DNA from: Hyphomicrobiales bacterium
GTDB taxonomy: Bacteria > Pseudomonadota > Alphaproteobacteria > Rhizobiales > OSC116
Reading direction: 5' to 3'
DNA length: 64,000 nt
Assembly: GCA_002401855.1 (NCBI GenBank)
Contig: NVUH01000016.1
Coordinates: 1-64,000 of the forward strand
Below the pieces are notes generated by a model. The model ran no database searches. It was not told the DNA's origin and was given only the letters and a program-made list of their open reading frames with translations. Made by a program: the position numbers and the translations under genes. This document shows positions 1-9,936 of the stretch, piece by piece (the stretch's first letter is position 1; the number at the start of each line of letters is the position of its first letter).

Positions 1-371
1 AAAGACAGTTGGCTGGTTGTCGAGGCTCTGGAAGTTTGCATTTTTGTTTGGCACTGCGTGCGTTCGCTCCGCTCTCTAGCTTAAGCCACTCAGCCGCTGA
101 TCAGCGGTAGACACACCACCCAACCTAACCGCATTATGCTTAGTAAGCTGGAGTTTGGTGAGGCTCTGCATATAGGTGCCATACTGTTTGCTCATTGTGC
201 TTTTCATGGGAAATGGGTCCGAACCCGTAGGGTAAGGCAAGGCCGACTGGCCGTCGGGCAGTTAGCCCGTAGCAAGCTTGCGGAGGCAAGCGCCCGCAGG
301 GGCTCACTAGAGAGCGTAGCGAACGTAAAAATGCAAACTTCCAGAGCCTCAACGGCCAGCTAACTGTCTTT
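1..371 (+). repeat. Family A interspersed repeat, copy 1, with extended terminal inverted repeat
   Basis: GCTCTGGAAGTTTGCATTTTT at 25 and AAAAATGCAAACTTCCAGAGC ending at 347. Outer arms aaagacagttggctgg... and ...ccagctaactgtcttt are also inverted. Confidence 0.9.
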
Positions 372-382
372 AATAAAGAAAG

Positions 383-937
383 TCAGCAGATTTTTTGGTA
401 GGCGATTTTTGGAGTGGTGAGGTTGTCGAAAGGTTCTAAATCATCGTAGATTTTTATGAATTCGGCGTCTTCATTTTGTCGACGGAAAATGGTGGTGACT
501 AATTTATCGTCGGGTATTGGTTGTTTTTGACAGGTGGCGAAAATGAGTTGGTTGGTGACTTTGAATAGGGTGGGGTTGTTGGTTATTTTGGTGTCCCAAT
601 CGGCTAGATAATCGTAGACTTGTTGGCGTTGTTTTTGGGGTATGGTGAAATATTCGAAATGTAGGAATTCTAGCTGGTGGGGCTTGAAGATGGGGGTGAA
701 AGGGTGGAAATTCATCCGTTCTAAGAGGAAGCTTTTAACCTCGAGATAATCGTTTTCGATGTTTTCGATTTTGACCTCGTAAATGAAGCTGTTTTCGGTG
801 ATTTGGACTTGATCGGGTATGCGAATTGCGTATTTACCGCCAAAGGGTGAGGTGAAATGTTTTAGGTTTTGCGGCTCATCGGTGCCGCAAGACGTTAAGA
901 GGAGTAAGCTTAGACATAATGTGATTATTTTTTGCAT
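383..937 (-). CDS. hypothetical lipoprotein
   Basis: 184 aa ORF; N-terminal signal peptide with lipobox LLLLTSCG; no family recognised. Confidence 0.65.
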   Translation of the reverse strand: MQKIITLCLSLLLLTSCGTDEPQNLKHFTSPFGGKYAIRIPDQVQITENSFIYEVKIENIENDYLEVKSFLLERMNFHPFTPIFKPHQLEFLHFEYFTIPQKQRQQVYDYLADWDTKITNNPTLFKVTNQLIFATCQKQPIPDDKLVTTIFRRQNEDAEFIKIYDDLEPFDNLTTPKIAYQKIC

Positions 938-1088
938 TCACCCCTGCCTTTTTATATTTACACCTTGTTTTTTGCTAACTATAGCATATCTAATAAGTGT
1001 AAAATTTGTGTTCTTAAATTTAAGATTAATATCACACAGATTGATTTTAGGGTGTATAAGGATATGAGTTTAAGGATTTTGTTGATTT

Positions 1089-1658
1089 ATGAATTTTAAC
1101 ATTCCCAATATATTGACCATGTTTAGAATTGTGGCTGTGGCTGTGATTGTTGTGTGCTTTTATTTTGAAGGCGACACATGGCGGTGGATTGCGCTTGGCA
1201 TTTATGTTGTGGCGGGTATTACAGACTTTTTGGATGGGTATATTGCGCGCAAATGGGACATGCAATCTGACCTGGGGCGGATGCTTGACCCGATTGCTGA
1301 TAAGTTACTGATTTCTATAGTGATATTGATGTTGACGGCTTATGGGGCTATTGGGTTGGATAATTTTTCGATTATTCCTGCTGTGGTGATTTTGAGCCGT
1401 GAGATATTGATGTCTGGCTTGCGAGAATATTTGGCGCAACTGCATGTGAATATGCCTGTGTCTTATTTGGCTAAGTGGAAAACTACCGTGCAGATATTAT
1501 CGCTGGGGTTTTTGTTGGCTGGTGATGCGGGTGATAAGTTTTTGCCGTATAATACTGAAATTGGGTTGACCTTGTTATGGGTTGCGGCGGGTTTGACTGT
1601 TTATACGGGGTATGATTATCTGCGTATTGGCATTCAGCATGTGATTAATAGAGATTGA
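1089..1658 (+). CDS. pgsA: CDP-diacylglycerol--glycerol-3-phosphate 3-phosphatidyltransferase
   Basis: CDP-alcohol phosphatidyltransferase motif (DFLDGYIARKWDMQSDLGRMLDPIADK). Confidence 0.93.
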   Translation: MNFNIPNILTMFRIVAVAVIVVCFYFEGDTWRWIALGIYVVAGITDFLDGYIARKWDMQSDLGRMLDPIADKLLISIVILMLTAYGAIGLDNFSIIPAVVILSREILMSGLREYLAQLHVNMPVSYLAKWKTTVQILSLGFLLAGDAGDKFLPYNTEIGLTLLWVAAGLTVYTGYDYLRIGIQHVINRD

Positions 1659-1664
1659 GCGATT

Positions 1665-2141
1665 ATGAATAATAACGATATTTTACGTAGCATTCGCTAC
1701 ACATTTGATTATAGCGATGCGCAAATGAGTGAGATTTTTGCAGCGGCTGATTTTGAGGCTAACCGTGCTTTTGTGACGAGTTTGCTGAAAAAAGATGATG
1801 CTGACGATTTTAAGAATTGTAATGATGAAATGCTGGCGGTGTTTTTGAACGGGTTGATTAATAAAAACCGTGGCAAAAAAGATGGGCCGCAGCCTGAGCC
1901 TGAAACTGAGATGACCAATAATATTACGTTTAGGAAGTTGCGCATTGCGTTGAATTTGAAGAGTGATGATATTTTAGATATTTTGGATATGGCTGATTTT
2001 AGGTTGAGTAGCCATGAGCTGAGTGCGTTTTTCCGTAAGGAAGGGCATAAGCATTATCGGCAGTGTAAAGACCAGATTTTGCGGAATTTCTTGTTTGGGT
2101 TGCGGTTGAAGCATCGGCCTGATGAAAAGGCTGCTGATTAG
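1665..2141 (+). CDS. DUF1456 family (YehS-like) protein
   Basis: Two repeated NNDILRSIRYTFDYSD / TFRKLRIALNLKSDD units typical of DUF1456. Confidence 0.75.
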   Translation: MNNNDILRSIRYTFDYSDAQMSEIFAAADFEANRAFVTSLLKKDDADDFKNCNDEMLAVFLNGLINKNRGKKDGPQPEPETEMTNNITFRKLRIALNLKSDDILDILDMADFRLSSHELSAFFRKEGHKHYRQCKDQILRNFLFGLRLKHRPDEKAAD

Positions 2142-2182
2142 GGCTTTAACAGCGGTAACGGTAGGTTCATCGGTTGCAATTC

Positions 2183-2935
2183 TTACCTTTGTGCATGGAT
2201 CGTTTGGCCTGTTTTTTTGTCTTTGTCTAACAATATGGACATGATTAATTGAGCGGTATCCTCTGGTAAGGAAATTTTACCGAGACTGGACTCTTTTAGG
2301 ATTTCTTTTTTTATGTTTTCTGTCATCCAGCCTGTGTTTACTGGGCCTGGGTCTATTGAATTTATGCGAATGTTTAGTTTGCTGAGTTCGGGGGCGAGTT
2401 GTTTTGCTAGCATTTCTACGGCGGCTTTTGTGGTGGTGTAGGAAATTTGATTTGTGCCCATGCTGCCTAGGGATTGGCCTGATATTAGGTTAATGATGTT
2501 TCCTGCATTCTGCCTTTTTGTGAACTCGCTGCATAACATGGTTACGGCGCGTTGGTTTACTGCGTAATGTTTGTCTAGGATTTCTGGAGTTAGGTCGGTG
2601 AATGGGATTTCGATGTCGCGGCAGGCGTTGTTGATTAGAATGGTTGGGGTGCCTAGAGAGGCTTCGGCTTGTTTGAAGAGGGTGTTTGCGGCTTTGGGGT
2701 TTGAGAGGTCGAGCTCGCAGCTTTTGACGCGAACGCCGTATTGTTTGAGTTCGTTGGTTATGTTTTGGGTGTCGCTTGTGGGGGTGTTTGGGAACATTTG
2801 TTGGTCATATTCATTCCAATAGGTGAAGAAGATGTCGCCGCCGTTTTTGGCTATTTCGCGGCAGATTGAGGCACCTATGCCGATGCTTCTGCCTACGCCT
2901 GTTATTAGGGTGATTTGTGATTTGAGTTGTTTCAT
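2183..2935 (-). CDS. SDR family oxidoreductase
   Basis: GVGRSIGIGASI, NNA and YTTTKAA motifs of short-chain dehydrogenases. Confidence 0.85.
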   Translation of the reverse strand: MKQLKSQITLITGVGRSIGIGASICREIAKNGGDIFFTYWNEYDQQMFPNTPTSDTQNITNELKQYGVRVKSCELDLSNPKAANTLFKQAEASLGTPTILINNACRDIEIPFTDLTPEILDKHYAVNQRAVTMLCSEFTKRQNAGNIINLISGQSLGSMGTNQISYTTTKAAVEMLAKQLAPELSKLNIRINSIDPGPVNTGWMTENIKKEILKESSLGKISLPEDTAQLIMSILLDKDKKTGQTIHAQR

Positions 2936-2971
2936 TGGTGGAGTTTATCACAGGGGTGGCGTCCTGCCAAC

Positions 2972-3387
2972 GCTCTGGAGGTTTGCTTTATGTTTGGCAC
3001 TGCACCCCAAGGGTACTTTGTCGCTTTGCTCGGGCGCGCTCGTTCGCTCCGCTCTCTAGCTAAGCCACTCAGCCGCTGATGGGACGCAAACTCACCACCC
3101 AACCTAACCGCATTATGCTTAGTGAGCTAGAGTTTGGCGAAACGCAGCATATAGGTGCCAAATTATTTACTCAATGTGCTTTTCTAGGAAAAAAAGTCCG
3201 AACCCATAGGGTGAGGCAAGGCCGACCGGCCGTCGGGCGGTTAGCCCGTAGCAAGCTTGCGGAGGCAAGCGCCCGCGCCGTGAGCGTAGCGAGGAAGTGC
3301 CCTTGGGGTGCAGGGGCTCACTAGAGAGCAACGCGAACGATAAAAAGAGAGGCCAAAGCCGAACGTAAAAATGCCAACTTCCAGAGC
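2972..3387 (+). repeat. Family A interspersed repeat, copy 2
   Basis: Terminal repeats gctctggaggtttgc / atgccaacttccagagc; shared core modules plus inserted caccccaagggtactttgtcgc-type cassettes. Confidence 0.9.
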
Positions 3388-3405
3388 ATCAACAGCAGCG
3401 CTCCC

Positions 3406-4179
3406 CTACCCCGCCCGACTAAAAAGCTGAATATAATTAATCGACATATCACCCGCCAACGAAAACCGATCACTCAACGGGTTATATTTCACCCCCGTCT
3501 CATCAATCATCTCCAAGCCCAACGCCTCCACCATATCCTGCAACTCTTTCGGCACAATAAACTGGCTCCACACATGCGTACCCTTAGGCAACCACCCCAA
3601 CACATATTCCACGCCTACAATCGCCATCGCAAAACTTTTAAAATTACGGTTCAACGTCGCAATAAACATAATCCCACCGGGCTTCAACATATCCGCACAA
3701 GAAGACAAAAACAACGGCACGTCAGACACATGCTCAATCACTTCCATATTCAAAATCACATCAAATTTCTCACCCTGCGCCTCTAAATCTTCCGACGTCG
3801 TGGCACGGTAATCAATCTCCAGCCCCTGCTCCATCGCATGCGCCGTAGCAATTTTCACATTCTTCTCTGCCGCATCAGCGCCAATAATCTCAGCCCCAAG
3901 TTTAAAAATAGGTTCAGTCAACAAACCACCACCGCAGCCAATGTCCAACATGCGCAAGCCTTTATAAGGCGCTCTGGGGTCAAACCCCTCAGCCGCTTCA
4001 AGCTCAAAATGCTCAAAAATTTTGCTGCGTATATATTTAAGCCGAATCGGGTTAAACTTATGCAAAGGCGCAAATTTACCCTTCGGGTCCCACCATTGTT
4101 CGGCAATTTTCACAAAATTTGCCACATCATCAGGGTTGATCGTGGTCGATTTAACAGCTTCAGTCATGCACAGGCTCAT
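3406..4179 (-). CDS. ubiG: 3-demethylubiquinone-9 3-O-methyltransferase
   Basis: Class I SAM methyltransferase, LDIGCGGGLLTEP, N-terminal WWDPKGKFAPLHKFNPIRL. Confidence 0.93.
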   Translation of the reverse strand: MSLCMTEAVKSTTINPDDVANFVKIAEQWWDPKGKFAPLHKFNPIRLKYIRSKIFEHFELEAAEGFDPRAPYKGLRMLDIGCGGGLLTEPIFKLGAEIIGADAAEKNVKIATAHAMEQGLEIDYRATTSEDLEAQGEKFDVILNMEVIEHVSDVPLFLSSCADMLKPGGIMFIATLNRNFKSFAMAIVGVEYVLGWLPKGTHVWSQFIVPKELQDMVEALGLEMIDETGVKYNPLSDRFSLAGDMSINYIQLFSRAG

Positions 4180-4354
4180 TTATAATCATTTCCCACATCA
4201 TACCCCAAATCACCCACAGCTCAAGCCATTTGATACCCCGCCTACACCTTATTTTGGCCTTTATTGTTTGATATTTACCCCACATAAAACCAAGGATAAC
4301 CATTCTGATAACCTTTTGTTAACCTTACTTGCCTAAATTTGATCTGAAAGAGTT

Positions 4355-4912
4355 ATGCGTAATCGAAAGCTGGAAAAATACATGACGAATAAACATTTTG
4401 GCGCCTTTAAAGGCCTCTCATCACTAATCATCGCCGCAACATTGCTAAGCGCCACACCAGTTTTTGCTGACGATCCAAAACCGATCTCGCAACATAAAGA
4501 TTGGACAGTTTTTGCTTATGAAGAAGCTGGTAAAAAAACCTGTTTCGCCGTCACCCAACCAACCGAAAGCTTGCCCGCAGGCGTAAGACGCGGTTCTATT
4601 TTCTTTTCCGTCACCCACAGCCAGACTGACAAAACAACCAATGCAGTTAGTGTCGCTATGGGCTATCCACTACGCGAAAACAGCACCCCAACCATCACCG
4701 TTGGCAGCAAAACCTTTTCCATGTTCGCGCAAACCGAAACCGCTTGGCCAGCAGGCGATAATGTGCAATCAGCCCTTGTCGCGGCCATGAAACGCGGTCA
4801 AAAAATGATCATCAAAGGCACATCCAGCCGTGGCACCAACACCACAGACACTTATTCGCTGTCAGGCATCACCGCCGCCATTGGCGCCGCCAAAACTCAT
4901 TGTAGTCTCTAA
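4355..4912 (+). CDS. invasion-associated locus B (IalB) family protein
   Basis: Signal peptide; W-x-V...C-pair architecture; 'KTCFAVTQPTESLPAGVRRGSIFFSVTHSQ' resembles IalB family. Confidence 0.7.
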   Translation: MRNRKLEKYMTNKHFGAFKGLSSLIIAATLLSATPVFADDPKPISQHKDWTVFAYEEAGKKTCFAVTQPTESLPAGVRRGSIFFSVTHSQTDKTTNAVSVAMGYPLRENSTPTITVGSKTFSMFAQTETAWPAGDNVQSALVAAMKRGQKMIIKGTSSRGTNTTDTYSLSGITAAIGAAKTHCSL

Positions 4913-4970
4913 TAAGGCCCTTTGTAATCCCTAGTAGGACCCTTTGTAGTCCCTAGTAGGCCCCCTCTAT
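4901..4970. repeat. short tandem repeat of about 22 bp, about 2.5 units
   Basis: ctctaataaggccctttgtaat / ccctagtaggaccctttgtagt / ccctagtaggccccctctatagt. Confidence 0.8.
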
Positions 4971-5021
4971 AGTCTATGGTAAAATCCATTCTGGTTTCAC
5001 CTCTAGATTCTAAACATTTAC

Positions 5022-5068
5022 AGCCCTTACATTATCAGCTATATACGCTGCAAAGTAAGGGCTTTTTT
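5022..5068 (+). terminator. Rho-independent-like terminator after the IalB-family gene
   Basis: agcccttac...gtaagggcttttttat inverted repeat followed by T tract. Confidence 0.7.
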
Positions 5069-5096
5069 ATGCCTATCAATATTATGAGCACTCCAC

Positions 5097-6329
5097 ATGT
5101 CACATACGTTAGATATTGCCAAAATAAACCAAAATTCCGCCACTCCTAATTTGGCGCAAGACGGCCTCACAACACCATCAAACGACGTGCTACCCAATTT
5201 AGTCGGCATGCCGCGCGAAACCCTCAAACAAATCTTGGCCGATTTAGGTGTCAAACAAAAAGCCATCAAAATGCGTAGCGCCCAAATTTGGCACTGGCTC
5301 TACATTGCAGGCGTCACAGATTTCAATGACATGCTCAATGTAAACAAAGACTTGCGCAATTTGATGGCCGAAAAATATTCCATAGAGCGCCCCGAAGTGG
5401 TCGAAGAGCAAATTTCAGTCGATGGCACCCGCAAATGGCTGATGCGCATGCCCAAACAACCGGGCGATCTTGTCGGCCACGAGGTTGAATGCGTATATAT
5501 CCCCGAGCAAACCCGTGGCACATTATGCGTTTCAAGCCAAGTCGGCTGCACATTATCTTGCACATTCTGCCACACAGGCACCCAGCGCATGGTGCGTAAC
5601 TTAACCTCCGAAGAAATCATCGCCCAAATCATGGTCGCACGCGACCGCATTGGCGATTGGCCAAGCATGGATCGGGTCAATGACCCAAATCTACCGCAAA
5701 CTGGCCGCATGATCAGCAACATTGTCTATATGGGCATGGGCGAGCCACTCTATAATTATGAGCATGTTAAAAACGCCATCAATATAATGGCCGATGGCGA
5801 TGGCATTTCACTATCCCGCCGCCGCATCACATTGTCCACTTCAGGTGTGGTCAACTTCATCGATAAAATCGGCGAAGAAACCGGCTGCATGTTGGCCATC
5901 AGCTTACATGCGGTTGATGATGATGTGCGCGATGTCCTCGTGCCGATCAACAAAAAATTCAACCTAGAAACCTTGCTCGAAGCCTGCCGCAATTACCCAG
6001 GCGTATCCAACGCAAGGCGCGTCACCTTCGAATATGTCATGCTTAAAGACATTAATGATTCAATTGCCGATGCCAAAAAACTGGTGACATTACTCAAAGG
6101 CATCCCCGCCAAAATCAACCTCATTCCGTTCAACCCGTGGCCGGGTAGCGAATATGAATGTTCCGATTGGGAGCAAATCGAAAATTTCGCCGAGGTGATC
6201 AACCGCGCAGGCTATGCCAGCCCGATCCGCACCCCACGCGGCCGCGACATTATGGCAGCTTGCGGCCAACTTAAATCCGAGAGTAAGATCAACAGAAAAC
6301 CCCGCATTCAAAAAGGTGATGCAACATAA
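5097..6329 (+). CDS. rlmN: 23S rRNA (adenine2503-C2)-methyltransferase
   Basis: Radical [12 protein letters not shown] motif, [22 protein letters not shown]. Confidence 0.95.
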   Translation: MSHTLDIAKINQNSATPNLAQDGLTTPSNDVLPNLVGMPRETLKQILADLGVKQKAIKMRSAQIWHWLYIAGVTDFNDMLNVNKDLRNLMAEKYSIERPEVVEEQISVDGTRKWLMRMPKQPGDLVGHEVECVYIPEQTRGTLCVSSQVGCTLSCTFCHTGTQRMVRNLTSEEIIAQIMVARDRIGDWPSMDRVNDPNLPQTGRMISNIVYMGMGEPLYNYEHVKNAINIMADGDGISLSRRRITLSTSGVVNFIDKIGEETGCMLAISLHAVDDDVRDVLVPINKKFNLETLLEACRNYPGVSNARRVTFEYVMLKDINDSIADAKKLVTLLKGIPAKINLIPFNPWPGSEYECSDWEQIENFAEVINRAGYASPIRTPRGRDIMAACGQLKSESKINRKPRIQKGDAT

Positions 6330-6748
6330 TGCTCAAAGCCCTCAACATCGTCATGGCCTATCTCATCGGCTGTATTTTCACCGCCATCTGCGTGGCGCTG
6401 ACTTATTATCTGCCACAAGTGTCAACCGGCACCGAGCTTAATAGCAAAAACATGGTCGACATGATTATGGTGGTGATTGTCTCACTGGTTATTTTCCCCG
6501 CGCCATTAACCCTCATCTTTGGCCTATTCGCTTATTTCAAAAAAATTCAATCACCTTATTTCTATATGATATATGGGGTTTTCGCCATCATGATCACCTT
6601 GGCTTTCATCCCGGGTCTACAAGGCGTTAAGGGCGATGAAGCCAGCCTTTGGGTGCCGTTCATTGGCGTCGTGGTCAACGCATTGGCAGGCTATTTATTC
6701 TGGTATTTGTCAATCCGACAACCCTTATCAAAGACACAACAAACCTAA
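6329..6748 (+). CDS. hypothetical membrane protein
   Basis: Start overlaps rlmN stop (taATG); four predicted hydrophobic segments. Confidence 0.65.
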   Translation: MLKALNIVMAYLIGCIFTAICVALTYYLPQVSTGTELNSKNMVDMIMVVIVSLVIFPAPLTLIFGLFAYFKKIQSPYFYMIYGVFAIMITLAFIPGLQGVKGDEASLWVPFIGVVVNALAGYLFWYLSIRQPLSKTQQT

Positions 6749-6784
6749 TTCAAAAACAAATTTGTAAAACAAACGGAAATTAAA

Positions 6785-8008
6785 ATGGATAAAAAAGACA
6801 TAAATAAAGTGGTGCTTGCCTATTCTGGCGGTTTAGATACCAGCATCATCTTAAAATGGCTACAGCAAGAATATGATTGCGAAGTCGTTACATTCACCGC
6901 CGATCTCGGCCAAGGCGAAGAGCTAGAACCTGCCCGCGCCAAAGCCGAATTGCTCGGCATTAAAGAAATTTACATCGAAGACGTACGCGAAGAATTCGTC
7001 AAAGACTATGTCTTCCCCATGTTCCGCGCCAACGCCCTATATGAAGGCGTTTACCTACTCGGCACAGCCATCGCCCGTCCGCTCATCTCCAAAAAACAAA
7101 TCGAAATTGCCGAGAAAACTGGTGCCGATGCCGTGTCTCATGGCGCGACAGGCAAAGGCAATGACCAAGTGCGTTTCGAGCTAGGCTATTATGCCCTAAA
7201 CCCCGACATTAAAGTCATCGCCCCATGGCGCGAATGGGATTTATCAAGCCGTACCAAACTCATCGAATTTGCCGAAAAAAACCAAATCCCCATCGCCAAA
7301 GACAAACGCGGCGAAGCGCCTTTTTCTGTCGATGCCAATTTGCTACACACCTCATCTGAAGGCAAAGCCTTGGAAGATCCAAGCGTCGAAGCCCCAGAAT
7401 ATGTTTACCAGCGCACAGTCAGCCCAGAAGCCGCGCCCGACAAACCAACCTATGTCGAAATCGGCTTTGAATCAGGCGATCCTGTGTCCGTCGATGGCGT
7501 CATCCTCAGCCCTGCAAGCCTGCTAACCCGCCTCAACGAACTTGGTGGCGCCAATGGCATTGGCCGTCTAGACCTAGTCGAAGGCCGCTATGTCGGCATG
7601 AAATCCCGCGGAATTTACGAAACCCCGGGCGGCACCATCATGCTCACCGCCCATAGAGGCATCGAAAGCATCACACTAGATCGCGGTGCCATGCATCTTA
7701 AAGATGAGCTAATGCCAAGATATGCCGAAATCATCTATAACGGTTTCTGGTTCAGCCCAGAACGCGAAATGCTACAAGCCATGATCAACAAAGCCTCAGA
7801 ACCCGTTTGGGGCACAGTCGTGGTCAAACTCTACAAAGGCAGCGTATCAGTGGTCAGCCGCAAATCACCATATTCTCTATATAGTGAAGCCCATGTAACC
7901 TTCGAAGAAGACAATGTTTATGATCATAATGACGCCGCTGGCTTCATTAAACTCAACGCATTGCGCTTACAATTGCTCGCCAAACGTAAGAAAAAAATGA
8001 ACATGTAG
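6785..8008 (+). CDS. argG: argininosuccinate synthase
   Basis: [19 protein letters not shown]-terminus; full-length 407 aa. Confidence 0.97.
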   Translation: MDKKDINKVVLAYSGGLDTSIILKWLQQEYDCEVVTFTADLGQGEELEPARAKAELLGIKEIYIEDVREEFVKDYVFPMFRANALYEGVYLLGTAIARPLISKKQIEIAEKTGADAVSHGATGKGNDQVRFELGYYALNPDIKVIAPWREWDLSSRTKLIEFAEKNQIPIAKDKRGEAPFSVDANLLHTSSEGKALEDPSVEAPEYVYQRTVSPEAAPDKPTYVEIGFESGDPVSVDGVILSPASLLTRLNELGGANGIGRLDLVEGRYVGMKSRGIYETPGGTIMLTAHRGIESITLDRGAMHLKDELMPRYAEIIYNGFWFSPEREMLQAMINKASEPVWGTVVVKLYKGSVSVVSRKSPYSLYSEAHVTFEEDNVYDHNDAAGFIKLNALRLQLLAKRKKKMNM

Positions 8009-8028
8009 CTTCTAGATACTTATAAACC

Positions 8029-8061
8029 AAAGGCGTAATTCTCACGAATTACACCTTTTTT
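8029..8061 (+). terminator. intrinsic terminator downstream of argG
   Basis: ggcgtaattctcacgaattacacctttttt hairpin plus T tract. Confidence 0.7.
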
Positions 8062-8176
8062 GTTGAATTTAACTCAAATAGTCATTTGAAATTAACCATA
8101 ATTCTGCTTAAAAGTTGCACTGTATTGAAAGTTAATGTTAATTTACCGCACTATTATGCGGAATATGGAGAAACAC

Positions 8177-8605
8177 ATGTTCGAAGAATTTAAGAAATTT
8201 GCCATGAAAGGCAATATGGTCGACCTAGCCATTGGTTTTATTTTAGGCGGCGCATTTGGCACAATCGTCAAATCACTAGTTAACGATGTCATCATGCCCC
8301 CCATTGGCTTACTATTAGGCGGCGTAGATTTTGCCAACCTATTCATTCTACTCAAAGGCGAGGGCCCGTTCGCCACAGTAGAAGCCGCCGCCGAAGCAGG
8401 CGCGGTCACCCTAAATTATGGCCTATTCATCAATAATTGCATCAGCTTCCTAATTCTAGCCGTCGTATTATTCTTCATCGTTAAAGCCATCAACACCGCC
8501 AAAGAAACTATGGCAAAAGCCGAGGAAGAAGAGGCAGCAAAGCCCGCAAAACCAGCAGCACAAGAAGTGCTACTAGGCGAAATCCGCGATCTCTTAAAAA
8601 AATAA
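8177..8605 (+). CDS. mscL: large-conductance mechanosensitive channel
   Basis: [35 protein letters not shown]; start chosen downstream of the 8135 ORF start. Confidence 0.95.
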   Translation: MFEEFKKFAMKGNMVDLAIGFILGGAFGTIVKSLVNDVIMPPIGLLLGGVDFANLFILLKGEGPFATVEAAAEAGAVTLNYGLFINNCISFLILAVVLFFIVKAINTAKETMAKAEEEEAAKPAKPAAQEVLLGEIRDLLKK

Positions 8606-8625
8606 AATTCACAAATACAGCGCGC

Positions 8626-8660
8626 AAAGCCGCACTCGACCTGGTGAGTGCGGCTTTTTT
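8626..8660 (+). terminator. intrinsic terminator downstream of mscL
   Basis: gccgcactcgacctggtgagtgcggcttttttt. Confidence 0.85.
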
Positions 8661-8722
8661 TCGGCAAAAAAACCAACTCAGAATTCCTATCCGCCCCTCA
8701 TTTCCAAACCAACCATTCATTT

Positions 8723-8921
8723 CACCCCAAGGGCACTTCCTCGCTTCGTTCACGGCGCAGCAAGCCCAATCTATCATGGTAAAAGAGTCCGAAGCCGATA
8801 GGCTGAGGCAAGGCCGACTGGCCGTCGCGCGGTTAGCGCGTAGCAAGCACGCGGAGGCGTGCGCCCGCAGGGGCTCACTAGCGTGCCTTAAGGCACGCGT
8901 AAAAATGCAAACTTCCAGAGC
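8723..8921 (+). repeat. Family A repeat, copy 3 (5'-truncated)
   Basis: Right half with aaaaatgcaaacttccagagc end; variant hairpins gcacgcGGAGgcgtgc and gcgtgccttaaggcacgc. Confidence 0.85.
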
Positions 8922-8939
8922 TTAGGCAGGACACTGCCC

Positions 8940-9045
8940 AGTGATAACTGAAAAGTTGTGATGTAGAAATTTTGTGCAGGACTCGCAATCGTTGAGCCAG
9001 CATTTACCGCCGTTAAAGACATAAGAAAGTTAGCTGTACAGCCGA
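8940..9045 (-). repeat. Family B repeat, copy 1
   Basis: Reverse complement matches 30222-30318: tacagctaactttcttatgtctttaacggcggtaaatgctggctca...cctgcacaaaatttctacatcacaact. Confidence 0.75.
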
Positions 9046-9093
9046 TACTCGGGTACTTCATTTATACGTTCGCTTAAGCTCACTGTTGACACT

Positions 9094-9180
9094 TGCACCC
9101 CAAGAGCACTTTGTCGCTTCGCTCGGGCGCGCTCGTTCGCTGCGCTCTCTAGCCGACCGCGCGTTAGACGGCAGCGGCTG
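9094..9180. repeat. Family A repeat fragment, copy 4
   Basis: gcaccccaagagcactttgtcgcttcgctcgggcgcgctcgttcgctgcgctctctag module shared with copies 2, 7 and 13. Confidence 0.65.
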
Positions 9181-9239
9181 CGAACGGCCGAACACGCACT
9201 CACTGAACGGCACGTAATTTGGAAACGAAGAGCCAAAAA

Positions 9240-9824
9240 TCACGGATAGAGCAAGCCTTCAGCCCACCCAGCATCGCCAAGCCGAAACTCCCGCCGCTCA
9301 TGCAGCCGAAAATCCTTCATCTGCATCACTTCAATACGCTGCGGCACCACCCGATAGCCCGACCAAAAATCAGGTCGATGCATTTTACCCAGCGGCAATT
9401 TCAACCCCTCTTTGGCCACACGCTTTAGCAAATGCCCATGACTCTCCAACCGTTGCGATTGCTTCGATGCCCACGCCCCCACACGGCTTTGCATCGGCCG
9501 GCTGTCAAAATAAGCATCCGCTTGTTCATCCGAAACCAACTCACAGACCCCTTCAATACGTATCTGCACATCCAACGCATCCCAATGAAAACACAACGAA
9601 ACCTTAGCATTCTCAGCAATCTCCCCGCCCTTACGAGACGATAAATTCGTATAAAAAACAAACCCTTGTTCATCCCATTCCTTCAACAGCACAGTGCGAT
9701 TAGACGGCTGACCATCGCCCGAAACAGTCGCCAAATTCATCGCATCAGGATATTTCACGTTTTTATTTTTCTTAGCTTTTTCAAACCAATATTCAAACAA
9801 TTCAAACGGGTTTTGTGCAACCAT
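9240..9824 (-). CDS. pdxH: pyridoxamine 5'-phosphate oxidase
   Basis: NLATVSGDGQPSNRTVLLKEWDEQGFVFYTN and C-terminal WSGYRVVPQRIEVMQ... Confidence 0.93.
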   Translation of the reverse strand: MVAQNPFELFEYWFEKAKKNKNVKYPDAMNLATVSGDGQPSNRTVLLKEWDEQGFVFYTNLSSRKGGEIAENAKVSLCFHWDALDVQIRIEGVCELVSDEQADAYFDSRPMQSRVGAWASKQSQRLESHGHLLKRVAKEGLKLPLGKMHRPDFWSGYRVVPQRIEVMQMKDFRLHERREFRLGDAGWAEGLLYP

Positions 9825-9936
9825 TTTTCACCTCAATTCCATCTTACCCACCAGTCTAATGCCATATCAACACAAAATCGAGTTCATTATACCCCTCACT
9901 CATCAAAATTTTTGACTATATAAATGCACCCAAACC

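Noticed and set aside
140-352. ORFs within family A repeats (e.g. 136-363, 3079-3324, 8508-8846, 44153-44350, 52237-52470, 56325-56525, 61921-62241) as protein-coding genes
   Set aside because: They coincide with the interspersed repeat, lack consistent starts and ends, and have no recognisable protein family. Treated as repeat sequence.
3574-3786. Long antisense ORFs opposite ubiG, rlmN, lysC, ptsP, maeB, hemY-like, acs and purH genes
   Set aside because: The opposite strand encodes clear conserved proteins; the antisense frames look like codon-bias artefacts.
8135-8176. Upstream start for mscL giving [14 protein letters not shown] extension
   Set aside because: Conserved MscL proteins start at MxEEFKxFAMKGN; the extension covers the likely promoter/RBS.
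9030-9243. Small ORFs in the mscL-pdxH gap
   Set aside because: Composed of repeat fragments (families A and B) with no protein similarity.
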